A stretch of DNA of 64,000 nt from Magicicada septendecula (lineage: Eukaryota; Arthropoda; Insecta; Hemiptera; Cicadidae). Positions 11,301 through 22,446 of the stretch are shown one piece after another (the stretch's first letter is position 1; the number at the start of each line of letters is the position of its first letter). The stretch is taken from the NCBI GenBank assembly GCA_034769895.1, contig CM068369.1, forward strand, positions 149,321,574 to 149,385,573. The letters run 5' to 3'. The translations under genes and the position numbers were made by a program. The notes under the pieces were generated by a model. That model made no database searches and was not told where the DNA came from. It was given only the letters and a program-made list of their open reading frames with translations.

Positions 11301-12396
11301 TCACTGTGACAGTAGTAACATATGGTTTTCGATTCTCTGTAACGCACTAACAAAATGAACAGACGGTCCAATAGTACTACAAGGTGAGTAAAATATTGTC
11401 TCAAATAAGAAGTAGATATTGTGTAAATGCTGAGGAAACATTTGCTTCTGGCACTCCAATATTTATTGATCAAATATAATGTAATATAGAAAGCGGAATT
11501 TTGCTTAAAGTGGCAGGGAATTTATACCTCACATATATTCAGCGTTCGACAAACTGTATTTCCATCCATTTGTTTCTACCTCTTTGCAACGAAGGACTGA
11601 TGCTTTTTTCAGCTTGACTGATGTGTTCCAGGTTTGGGATGTATGTAAATTCTTTGTTGAGAAATACCTCTCTTCTTCGTTATTTATACATTTATTTGGT
11701 ATTTGACTAACATCGTTTGTAAACGAGTTAATATTATCATGTGAGTAGAGTAATATTCGTTAAGTTCAACTACTTCAAATATTTTCAAAATATTCATGAC
11801 AATATCTACTATTAATATGCGTAGTGGAAACACAATTGCAGAATTTAAAGTAATGTTGTTTAAAGTAGCAACGATGTGTATTTAGAATTCGTTTTTAAAT
11901 TCACATAAAACTATTAATTTCTTTCTGAGAAGGCTCATGACACCAGCTTCAGACAGTAATTGTGTTTTATAATCCTTATAACTGGTAGCTAAGGTATTTT
12001 TTTCGTTTAATATATGGCAAAACAACATTAATTCAGTTAATTGCCATTCAGTTAATTCGGTTAATTCAGTTTTCCAATTATCTGCTGGGCACGGCAAGAA
12101 CAAAAATCACAGTAGAGGTGTTACGTACAATAAAATATTGAATGTATTACATTACGTACAAAAATGTTGTAGTATGAGCGATGGCCAACATAATCCGTTA
12201 ACATATGACCACAATTGAAAAACAACTGTGATCACGATAAAGAAATAAATTATAACGGATGTCAATAAGACACAAAATTGTATTTTGTAGCACGCAGTAT
12301 TTCTGAGTCACCAACCTTCAGTGTTTACAGATTCTATCTCTACAGTCTCTCTTCCCACTGCGGATAAACTATAAATGATCTGTCCGACTATGTTAC
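8301..12396. other. AT-rich interval without recognisable genes
   Basis: Only short frames without family signatures occur, for example around 9636-9861, 10220-10555 and 11882-12103; the last is partly a hexanucleotide-like TTAATTCAG/GTTAATTC repetition. Alternating purine-pyrimidine stretches occur near 11028-11050 (CACACACGTGCGCGC). I can support no feature here. Confidence 0.6.
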
Positions 12397-12453
12397 CCGA
12401 CTATAAACTATAGTCGGATATCAAAGACATATCCGATTATATGACTTTGATAT
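12397..12453. repeat. Two adjacent hairpin-forming inverted repeats
   Basis: First hairpin, 12397-12417: CCGACTATA, loop AAC, TATAGTCGG, a perfect 9-bp stem. Second hairpin, 12418-12453: ATATCAAAG-A-CATAT, a six-base loop (CCGATT), ATATG-A-CTTTGATAT, a 15-bp stem with one A/A mismatch. They abut without a gap. The function is unknown; they may be a foldback or miniature-element end. Confidence 0.7.
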
Positions 12454-15400
12454 GTTATTGTAGTAGCTGTAAACGTGTAATTGAAAACTGAAAGAATTGC
12501 AAAATTATTTCACCGAATGATAACATGGGAAAATGTCTTATTTCGACATACAACTGCATGTTGTATACACCTGGAATAAGTTATGTTCTCTAGGAATAGA
12601 GAATGCGACTTCTACCTTTAGTAATACTGCACAACGTTACAATCAGGTTTGCAAATAGTTTCTTCTCGTCTGTTGTGACCTTCAAACCCTCACCACTATT
12701 ACTTTGCACAAAATGCATTTTCTATTTAATCATAGGCTTGTTGTTTCCAGTTTGAAGTTGGCCGCACAAGTTGCTCTCTATAAACATTGACTAAACAAGA
12801 TTTCTTTATTTAACGTATACGAAGAGGTAATACATTATCTTAGACTCCATGTGTTTCTGACTAATTGTTTTTGGTGCACATTTTACGTTTATAGAAACCA
12901 CTATAGTTTTTAATTTTGTTACATTCACAAAAGACAAACACGTCTGTCGCCATTATTACCTATAGTATCCTCTTTCAAATTTCAGCTTCCTTAGCTATTT
13001 CGATTGACCAAGTTCTTTTAAAATCTTCTGATTTTTTTATTCCCATTACAACAGTTCTGACGTTGTTTCTGTGCGATTGAATAAAACCCGTCATATTTTA
13101 AACATTGTATTTCCCCTGACATTCAATTTACTTCATGCGGTAAATGGTTTAAACTTTTAAATCTTGTTTTTAACAAGAACCTAATATCAAGAAATTTTTA
13201 TTTTATGTAACAGTAAATAAAGCTAATTAAGTTTATTCTTTTAGTCTTTTGATTATTTATTGCTTATTTTTAGGCTTTTCTTCTATTATTGTGTTTAGTA
13301 GTACCACTGTTTATACTGTCATTGATATCTTCCCAGCTTCCAGTGTAGACCTCATTTCTGTTTTCTTTTTACAGTGATTTTTCTGTGACTTGTTTCAAAT
13401 ATAAATACTTCACTGAACAAGTGGAATTAACTTTGATTTTTCTCTTTGAGTTATTTTGTCTTTTCCTTTGATGAAAATAAAATATTTTAAAGATTAAAGT
13501 TTTACAGTTTTGATTTACCGTTTTTCCAGATACCAAATATGTTCCATGTAAAAAGTGCCATAAGCAACTGTCATATCTTTTTGCATTTTCCAAGAAATCC
13601 CTCTCAGCATTTGACATTTTGTTGAGTATTAACGATGTGATTTTTTGGGTTGATAAACTAAAATTCGATGTCCCGACGTAAAACAAAAATTCATACAAGC
13701 GCCTTCTACCAAGTTGCTTGCTTTTCCCGAGGCTTAGGTCTTATCTTTCCCCAAACATGTTCATATACTAGAGCATATTTACATAATAGTTCTCACTTAG
13801 TCCTAATGCTACTTAGTTTAAAACCAGTCCTCGTTTGGAAGACTAAGAAGAAAGCAACTAAAAGCCTAAGATCAAGTTTGAAAAAGGGAATGCACTAGCT
13901 TTGTGGAAAAAAGTATAGACCACCCACTAACAAACACGTATTTTAGAAAAATGGAAACATGAGTTACACAAATGCTAGCCAGTGTTTGGTAGCTAATAGT
14001 TTTGACAAATGTGTGGGCGACACCTTCGTGTACATGAATAACAGTGGGGAAGATTGCAAACCATATAATTAAGATTAACCAAACGCAAAACGTACTGTGT
14101 TTTGTTAATTATTCAGAGAATAATAAATATGTATAAGAAACAAAGATGTGTTATGATCAGGCGGAGGAGGAGGGAGAAGTTAAAGTAGGAAAGAGAATGA
14201 AGGAGGAGACAAAGAAGGAAGTGATAATGATATCAAAGTAGGCGACCGCGACGGTGAACATGCCGTGAAACAGACAAAAACAAATTAGAAGTTTGGAGTT
14301 TTTAAATTTGATCTTGTTTAATTTGATGTTTGGTTTCTAATCCACTTTTTAGGATGATATATATTACAATCAGCCGAAAATATTTTGTAAAGTTTGATTA
14401 TACCATTTGTCTAATTACAACAGACAAATTAATTAGAACTTAATTAGAAATTGTATCAGTTCTCTATGTAATCTACTACAGTTCTTAGTATTGTATACTT
14501 AGGTGATACCGTTGCCTCAAGAGAGTCTTATTTCATACTTAAAACACTAGAAGTAAAATGCCTGAATCATATTTACACTCTGTTTTTCATTCCGTAGGTT
14601 TTGAAATGTCTTTATTGATCACTAAGTGTAAATTGTTAATAGTAATGGACGTCACTAAAATTACTCTGAGTGACGTCAGAATTGCGTTAAAACAGCGCAA
14701 CTATTTTTAACATTACTTCCTGAAAAACGGCAATATTTCATTTTCTGCCGACTTGTCATCAACAGTTTTTCATCTGTTAGGGACAGCTGAGTTTTTCTTG
14801 AAATGTGTGACAGGTGTAATAAGAGGTCATAATACTTCTCTGACAGTGAAAAGCTGACTACTGCTCGCTAATCTGCTCTGTGACAAACAATAAATTGAAC
14901 ATTTTTGACAGTTTCTGGAGCTTTTATGAAAGCACCAACTTCTTTGTTGTATCTAGTGACAGTCCACTTAAACTTCCTTTATCAAATTGATCCAACCAGA
15001 TGGAAATTTTCTAAATAAAATAAATTATAATAAAACATGTCATACGTGACTACTTTAAACGTTACTGTTAAATAAAATTAATATCGATTTTAAATTATGA
15101 CATATTTCAAGTCTTGTTTATTGTATATTACACACTTAATTTTGCTCAAAGTTCCAAAACCGTTATGTTATTTCTTACAGGAATACAGACAGATGAGAAC
15201 ATTTTTGATTACCATAAATAATTAGGAAACATTAATATTATTTCAGCATAAATTTTGTTAATTAATAAGCGTATAGATTGTGTAATTTCGTTTTACATGT
15301 TCTAATTAAGATGAATAAAGTTAGTATTACTGGAGGTCTACCTTAAACCCAAATTATTTTGCTTATAACGGTCTCTTCTGTTTGCAGGTGCCGTAAAATA

Positions 15401-15863
15401 TATGTACAGTAAAGTTCAAAATATGTAACAGGTTAAAATTTTTAACAGTTTATTACGTTTTAAAATGGTTTACTACATTAATGTAAAAAAATAAACTTTT
15501 TATTTGGAATATGATGTTTAATCTTCCTTCTCACTGCTGCCAATTTATGTTTCTTAGGATACTTTTTACCCATTTTCTCCATAATTTTTTTAATTAAAAA
15601 GTAAGTTATAATCAAAGTGAATTAGAAATTAAGTTATAATCCTGAAAAATAATTCTTCCTTGTGTTACACATTACTCACTTCCTTTAAAACAACATTCTT
15701 CTGTAAACACACATTCCCAAGTCTTTAGAAACAGACTATAAACACTAGGCACGACATGTTAACCAGAGGCGTCGAACACAAAATTTCATTGGTGTGCAAA
15801 GGGAACACAGAAAACCAAAAACTCATAAAATAGCTTAAGATATTAGTGGAATACCACTATATA
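12454..15863. other. AT-rich interval without recognisable genes
   Basis: Only short ORFs without recognisable domains. A purine-rich stretch (GGAGGAGGAGGGAGAAG) lies at 14160-14225. The longest frame (13698-13369, minus, 109 codons) has no motif I can name. Confidence 0.6.
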
Positions 15864-15865
15864 TA

Positions 15866-17168
15866 CTAGGGGGTACCCAAAAATAACCGGAATTTTTTTT
15901 TTAAAGCTATTTATTTAATTTTTTTTACAAAACAACCTTATCACCTTCAAAGTACTCTCCATTACACTTAATACATTTGTCCAATCTGCGATCCCATTCC
16001 TGGAAACATTTTTCAAACTCGTCTGTTGTGATGCCCGACAGCTCCTGCCTCGTTTTTCTCTTTACCGCTTCCACGTCGTCAAAACGTTGTCCTTTCATGT
16101 CCCTCTTCATTCGCGGAAACAAGAAGAAATCGCACGGAGCGATGTCAGGTGAGTAAGGGGCGTGGGGCAAGGGAGTCATGTTGTTTTTGCTAAAAATGGC
16201 GCACTGAAATGGCTGCGTGAGCAGGTGCATTGTCATGGTGGAAAAACCAGTCCCTCGTCTGCCACAAACCGGGCCTTTATTGTCGCACATTGTTACGCAA
16301 TCTTTTTAAAACCTCCAAATAGAAAGCCTGATTAACAGTCTGACCTGGTGGGACGAATTCAGAATGCACTACCCCTGTCACATCGAAAAAACAAATGAGC
16401 ATCGTCTTGATGTTTGATTTCACTTTACGATCTTTTTTTGGGCGAGGCGACAATTAAGTTTTCCACTGGCTTGACTGTTGTTTAGTTTTGGGGTCGTAAC
16501 CGTAGCACCATGACTCGTCACCAGTAATGACCTTGGATAAAAAATTTGGGTCGGTTCGGAGCTGGTTTTTCAATGCACGGCATGTTTCAACTCGATTCTC
16601 TTTTTGCTGTTCAGTCAGGACCCGAGGCACAAATTTTGCAGTGACCCTTCTTATCCGCAAATCTTCTGACAAAATTCGCTGAACCGAGCTCCAAGTTATT
16701 CCAGATAACTTACTAATCTCTTCAATGGTCCGTTGTCGGTCTTCAAACACGATTGCATGAACTTTTTCAACATTTTCGTCAATTCTGGAAGTTGACGGAC
16801 GTCCAGAACGAGGTTTGTCATCAATTGACATTTCACCTTCTTTGAAACGAGAAAACCATTGGTACACTTAAGTTTTTCCCATAGCACTATCCTTGTAAGC
16901 TGTTTTCAACATCACAACAGTTTCTGCGGCGTTTTTCCCAAGCAGGAAGCAAAATTTCACAGCAGCTTCACTTAAATCCGCCATGACAAAAAACGAGGAG
17001 CAAGCGAAACTGCTTTTACAAAACGAATTACTGTGGCCGGACACAACCTTCCCAGGCGACAACAATGACGGCACAGAACTCGGAACGAGTTGCGCTACGC
17101 TCGCCTAGCGGGAGATATGCGTACTACGTAATCGCAGCGCTATTCCGGTTATTTTTGGGTACCCCCTC

Positions 17169-17169
<1 letters not shown>
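15866..17169 (-). mobile_element. Mariner element 1 with inverted repeats and TA duplication
   Basis: This is a 1304-bp element of normal mariner length. The terminal inverted repeats start with GGGGGTACCCAAAAATAACC at 15869 and end with the complement at 17166, running about 25 bp into GGAAT. The outer bases CTA/CGA differ by one position. TA dinucleotides flank it at 15864-15865 and 17170-17171, the mariner target duplication. The transposase lies on the minus strand and is inactivated. Confidence 0.92.
15925..16984 (-). pseudogene. Mariner transposase, inactivated
   Basis: The frame starts at the Met at 16984 (MADLSEAAVKFCFLLGKNA), the N-terminal helix-turn-helix region. It continues after an in-frame TAA (about 16867) with YQWFSRFKEGEMSIDDKPRS. 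The first catalytic Asp is in VITGDESW. A second in-frame stop lies near 16454. The second catalytic Asp is in HHDNAPAH, in a different frame near 16230. The third is in YSPDIAPCDFFLFP near 16150. These are the D,D34D signatures of mariner transposases. Stops and frameshifts separate the domains, so no full transposase can be made. It is sequence-distinct from the transposase at 22845-23377. Confidence 0.92.

Positions 17170-17204
<35 letters not shown>
17170..17204. repeat. (TA)n microsatellite
   Basis: About 17 TA units lie directly at the right end of mariner 1 and the left end of LTR-like repeat A. A TA tract would be a favoured mariner target. Confidence 0.95.
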
Positions 17205-17206
<2 letters not shown>

Positions 17207-17802
17207 CGACAATACAAGCATATGCTGTAATGTGCATGTATTAAATAAAATAGATATTTAGATTAATTTTAGTAATATGTAATAGACAAGCAGGTGTGAA
17301 GTTGAAAGCTGAGTTAGACGCAGGAATGAACATGCATGATCACGCGATTATTGCTGAGAGAGTGTACAGTAGTAAATAGTGTGTGTGCATGAAGCCTGTT
17401 CAAGCCTGCAAGTTTGCAATCGCACCCCAAATAGATACTAAATTAGAGTTTTATTTAATTATAAGTAAACCGTAAATGTTAGAAAGATTGCAAAGACTTC
17501 TAAATATGCGTAAAAATCAGACACATGTGCAGTGCGGAAATGGTGTGATTTTGACGTTCAGTGCGAATTCTGTACGATTTTAAGAGCATAGTAATTACAC
17601 TAATTAAGTGATCATTATGATAATTACGTATAATATGTGTAATTAAATCCGACAATGTTAGATCACTTTGAAATCCGCATTAGACATTGCAATTGGCAAA
17701 AATGTGCGAATATGTGAAATTGGACGATAGTGGGGGAACTGACACCGCGGACAGTTTCTGACATGCAGAATCCTGAACCGACAGGTGTGTTTTTTTGGTG
17801 AA

Positions 17803-17810
17803 TATAAATA
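17803..17810 (+). promoter_or_regulatory. TATA box of repeat A
   Basis: TATAAATA, followed by a conserved CCCAGGAGAGCCAAA segment. The same arrangement occurs in copy B at 26852-26859, so the motif is conserved against a diverging background. A start site about 30 bp downstream (near 17834) is expected. Confidence 0.6.
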
Positions 17811-19125
17811 CTGGCCCAGGAGAGCCAAATTTACTCTTCAATCAGTTTTCAGTTGCAGCGGTAAGCTCTGTCCGTCAGCGACGCGAATTTTAATTACTTT
17901 CAATCAGTCTTCAGATATAGCGGGACGCTATGTCTAGTATCGACGAGATTTTTTGTTTATAAACTGTAAAGTCTAATGGACAATACGTTAATTCAAGTAT
18001 TCAAAAACAATAACTATTAATTTGGTTATTTTTAACTACAATTATCGGACGTACACAACCAGTCTACAACCACAAACGTCAACACTCTAGACAAATGGCG
18101 AGAGTACATAAAGCTGAGGAACGATATGCAGAGCAATAGAGGCGGTTACTAGAACAACAGAAGCTGATGCAGAGCAACATATCATTCCATTCTACAGGCA
18201 TCAGATGGGACCATGAAGGACGAGTGACTGGAGGACGACAAGTGGAACCGGAAATCGCAAGAGGAAATCCAGTAGGAGAGGACCGACAGATCACCGGAGG
18301 ACATGGGTACAATCTGCAGAATTGAGGTGACAAATAACCAATTTATAATTATGAAAAAATAAAGACATTGAAAAGACATTTTTAAAAATTAAAAGTAAAG
18401 AAAATTTATGTCATATGTAGATATAGATAAGAGAATGTAATTTAACTTTATTAAGAATTTTGTTTAATGATGACCAATTATTTTAAAGTTAATTTAAATC
18501 ATTGCTTGGATGATTAACAATTGATTTAATAATTTTAAATTTTTATTTAAAGTGTGCAAAGTAATCAGTGTGTAATATCACACGAAATGTATAAATAAAA
18601 GTAGTTGGAAATATAGAAGAAGGCTAACAATTCGATTAGTCCATTTAAAATTGTATAAAGCATTAAGATGTATGCCAAGCATAGAGTAATAATGTAAATA
18701 AGAACAAACGTATGAAGCACACAGTCAGACTGAGCAGTCGAAAATTTATAGTGTAACAAAGAAATGTTTAACATAGATTTTTGCTAATATAAGATATAAG
18801 ACTTATTTTATGATGAATGTACTGCAACAAAGAAACGTTGAAACAATCGATAATGAATATTTTATGGCGAAGTAAATGCTATTTTTTTTAAACACTTATA
18901 ATTTCGTTTGAATAAATAATGAAAACATGTTACAATTTATAAAAGGAATACTCTTATTATGATTACAACCCAAACTCCAGTTATAAATACACCTTATTAG
19001 TAATGTTGTATGAATGTTAGCACAGCACAAATTAATTTACTATTGTTGTTACATTTTGTCTCCCAAGAACGTTGGGCTATATAAATTAATTTACACTTAT
19101 GTTGAAAAGTGGTTGTGTTACATTT

Positions 19126-19150
19126 TGGCGCTCCAAGAACGCGGGGCTCC
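19126..19150 (+). other. PBS-like motif of repeat A, tandemly duplicated
   Basis: It reads TGGCGCTCCAAGAACGCGGG followed by GCTCC, resembling a tRNA-Lys-type PBS (TGGCGCCCAACGTGGGGC) with a small insertion. A degenerate copy, TGTCTCCCAAGAACGTTGGG, lies at 19057-19076, so about 69 bp at the 3' edge are duplicated. Copy B has the same motif at 28007-28032. Confidence 0.45.
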
Positions 19151-19221
19151 TCAAACACAAATAAATTTGTATTTGTTACAATATATACAAATATAAGTTA
19201 AATAAACATATCTTAAGTTAA

Positions 19222-19225
<4 letters not shown>

Positions 19226-19253
<28 letters not shown>
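19226..19253. repeat. (TA)n microsatellite
   Basis: A run of about 14 TA units just beyond repeat A. Confidence 0.9.
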
Positions 19254-19256
<3 letters not shown>

Positions 19257-20160
19257 AAACGATTCAAATTAAAATTGCATAGATAGGTTTTATTAAAATT
19301 ATTACAAAAGAGTCTATATCTGGAGGTAGGAAAATTTATTAAAATAAAACATTAAAATTTACTACTGTCTTATTACTTCATAATATAAAATTGTTTATTA
19401 AAAACTTCTTTTTAATAACTGAGTATATTTGTTTGTTTTACAAATATGTTACTTAATCGTTGAATTCCACTGTTTGCGTAGCCTCTCGACGCTCCGTACG
19501 CTGTCCGACTGGACCGCTGCAAATCTGCACGTCGACCGATGACTATTACGCTGACAATTCACGTCTTTGCACACACGAACACTGCGATATGAACTGTTAT
19601 TGTTTATAATTTAACTTCACTTAATCTCAGGGATTTAAAACTGGGTAAAATAGATGGTGTATTGAGCTTACACAAAATTTCGGCTTCTTGAAGTGTTCTC
19701 GCGTTACTATCAAAATATCTCGGCAGATACTTTTCCCCTATAGGAAATCTTCTACTGTACGCGGGAAAGCACTAGAATGATCTATTTATTATTTGAGTTC
19801 TATAAGTGGTAATGGTTACGAAGAACTCGAACCGTGAACCAACTTCTAAGTCTAAAGGAAAACGACCTGTCTTGTCACGAAAAACTCGTGACAGCGAGTA
19901 CGTGTTTCTATGGCAAGTACTCGGAAGAAAACTGAGCGAATTGCTCTCGACAAAGGAGCGTCTCAAATAATTTTTAGACCTTCTGATTGGTTGAAACTCT
20001 AGCAACGTCACAGATAAGACCACAGATAGACTGAAATCAGGCTTAAACTCTGTCCGATTCTGCAAAGGCCTGTCTAGATTTAATCTACAAATTTTATTAC
20101 TTTCTAGGAGATAACGAGAATAAAAGAAGACTGATTTCATTTTTAAAAAATATATAAAAA
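19254..20160. other. Mixed-composition noncoding block with promoter-like motifs
   Basis: This is less AT-rich than its surroundings from about 19470 to 20060. It contains a perfect inverted repeat, TGTCACGA-AAAAC-TCGTGACA (19873-19893), and an X-box-like GTTTCTATGGCAAG (19904-19917). Further on are a CCAAT-type GATTGGTTG (19985-19993) and an ACGTCA half-site (20004-20009). A 122-codon minus-strand frame (20140-19772) crosses it, but I recognise no domain. It could be a host promoter, a first exon or a decayed element. Confidence 0.35.
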
Positions 20161-20514
20161 GTACGGTTATGGAGAATTGAGTATATGGATAATGTAGCTT
20201 ATAACCATGAGAATACTCTGTCCAAATTTCAAAACGAAATGTTAATTTTCCTGGAAGTTATTAAATAAAATGTAAATCACACGCGCACCCTAGGACTTAC
20301 ACAAAAATATTTCACATGACATAAAAGAGAATAAAACTGTGAAAATTTGACATAATATACTTTTTTATATCTAGCTATTATACTGGTTTAAAACCTATGA
20401 CTACTGTACAAAGAAAGAACAAAATCAATTTAAAACTTAACTATGGCCATCAGAAAATGTTATATAGCATTAGTATTCCACTTAAATGAACTTCATATCC
20501 TGTATACTGTGGCA

Positions 20515-20545
<31 letters not shown>

Positions 20546-22020
20546 TAGAAAAATATTTGAAAAGGTGTTCCAAAACAACTTTATAGTGGCGTTACGTGTT
20601 ATAAAACAACCGATGCATTTTTATTGTAGATTTCAACCAGTTTTCATTAATGTGTGATTTATAACAAAGTTACATTAATAAAAGCCCTGTGGTGAGATTT
20701 TATGGGACTCGGAATGAGATACTCATTAGCATGGTTGCATGCGGATGGTAAAGCTTAGAGTGATGAGTAACTAGAGCAAGAAAAAAATGTTAATTACTGT
20801 GTTATAATTTTATTTATTCAAATAGCGTTATTGAAAAGTTAAGCTTATTAATCCTTTATGAAGTCATTAAAATGTACGTTACATGCACTTAACGTACTAT
20901 ATAATATTAAAAGCAAATTGTATCTAAAATAACAATAACCTACTATAACGCTGCTGTTTTAGCTCTCAATATGTGATTAACAATGACATGCTCAATTTAA
21001 TCAGTGGCATAATTCATTGTTACCATTTCCTACATAAACTACGGTATTATTAAATAATGTTTTGCAATTTGATGGATTGCATATAAGTTAATTAGTAAAT
21101 ACAAAACCGAAACACAATACTTTATTTCTCCATTTAAAGATAAAGAGTGAAAAGGTATCGATGTTCAGGCCTATTCTGAAGTGATTCTCAAAAAACACTA
21201 TAGAATGTTTGTTTTTTGAGTGGGAGAAATAATGTTTATGTTGGTGTAAACGCGATCAGCTGAAATACTTTAACATATGAAGTATTATATTCTTTGTGAC
21301 ATCTAATTTTTGTATACACTCCACCATGTGGTATCGTCTATCTGTGCGTTGGAAGTTAATCAAAACAGTGTTGTTAAAAACTCTTTATTTTTGGTCTAAA
21401 ATTTAAAATGTTTCTGTGCAAAAGGTACTGGTTTTATATTAAGATTATACATTTTTAAGAACTATAAATAGGGCAATGAAATTAATAGAAACCTTGTAAG
21501 ATGAGATAATGTGTGCAATAATTCAACAAGTGTCAAACAACTTCATTTGTGTTCTTTGTTAAAATAATATTAATTAAATGTTAATAATTTATGTATAATA
21601 TGAATTCAGTATTATTTCTATATTATTATTTTATATAATAGTATGTAAACTATGTATGTTAATGAAATATTATGATACAGTAGATAGCAATATTTCCTGA
21701 TTCAAACAAATTGTAACACGTTTAATTTATGGAAATAGCCTTCTATCTACCAATATTATCAGTCATTACATGTTATAACGATATGTTATATTTATTAAAA
21801 TTTAATTTTTAGAAAATCGTTTATAACTGACATCTATTTCGGTGACATAGTAATTATATGATACTATAAATGAACAAATTGCAGTATTTATCTACATTAA
21901 GTTAAATAAATATTAAATTTAGAAATTATTAGTGAATAAGATTATTAATAAAAATTAGTATGTAAAAGTTATATTTGTTAAATGCAATCTGTACGAAGTA
22001 AGTAATACAAATATTTTATT
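20161..22020. other. AT-rich interval without recognisable genes
   Basis: Contains a (TA)n run at 20519-20545. I see nothing else that can be supported. Confidence 0.6.
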
Positions 22021-22192
22021 TTATGCTAAACTTCTGTTGCTACCACTAATACTCACTTACACTTCCATGAGCGCTTTCAAGCCTCTCGGTTCATCTTCAG
22101 ATGGAAACACCTTCTGAAGATGAGCCGAGAGCCTTGAAAGCGCTTGTGGAAGGGTAAGTGAGTATTAGTGGTAGCGACACAAGTTTAGCATA
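22021..22192. repeat. Long near-perfect foldback (about 80-bp arms)
   Basis: The left arm 22021-22100 (TTATGCTAAACTT ... CATCTTCAG) is the reverse complement of the right arm 22114-22192 (CTGAAGATG ... AAGTTTAGCATAA) with a few mismatches. A 13-base loop separates them. Each strand carries CTGAAGATGA(A/G)CCGAGAG followed by TTGAAAGCGC. The arms could form a long RNA hairpin if transcribed. It may be a foldback or miniature element, or a head-to-head junction of a Penelope-type terminal region. No TSD was established. Confidence 0.85.
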
Positions 22193-22446
22193 AGTTAGAC
22201 TTAACCACTAAATTGTATTTATCGTTTAAATATTTTATTGTAAAATGATTAATTTTAAAACATTGATCGTGAGGGATACGACATAGGCCCGAGGGTTATG
22301 AAACAGCATGCCCATAAGATTAAATTAGTAATTATTTTATACAATAAAAATGTATATCATAACATTATACTAAAATATGATTTAACTCGCTTCATTATAT
22401 TATAATTTATAAAACAGCAGTTTAAAGGGTCTACAAAAGACTATTA
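22193..22446. other. Short AT-rich spacer
   Basis: Nothing recognisable between the foldback and mariner 2. Confidence 0.6.

Larger units (their letters stand above)
17203..19200 (+). repeat. LTR-like interspersed repeat, copy A
   Basis: A ~2 kb unit shared with copy B at 26258-28080. Both begin ATATTGCGACAATACAAGCA. They share the block around ACACATGTGCAGTGCG, a TATAAATA box followed by CCCAGGAGAGCCAAA, and a short GC-richer segment (MARxxxAEER in one frame, closed by a TAG at the same point in both). Both end in a PBS-like motif. This order (U3-like region, TATA promoter, transcribed leader, TGGCG... motif) suggests an LTR plus PBS from a retroelement whose body is gone. No coding sequence survives. 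Confidence 0.75.

Noticed and set aside
13369..13698. 109-codon minus-strand frame
   Set aside because: No recognisable domain or neighbour support; AT-rich context. Left unannotated.
22092..22145. Firm annotation as a hammerhead ribozyme
   Set aside because: The core echoes CUGANGA...GAAA but the helix II closing pair and the CGAAAC/cleavage-site context are not right by eye; kept only as a testable finding.
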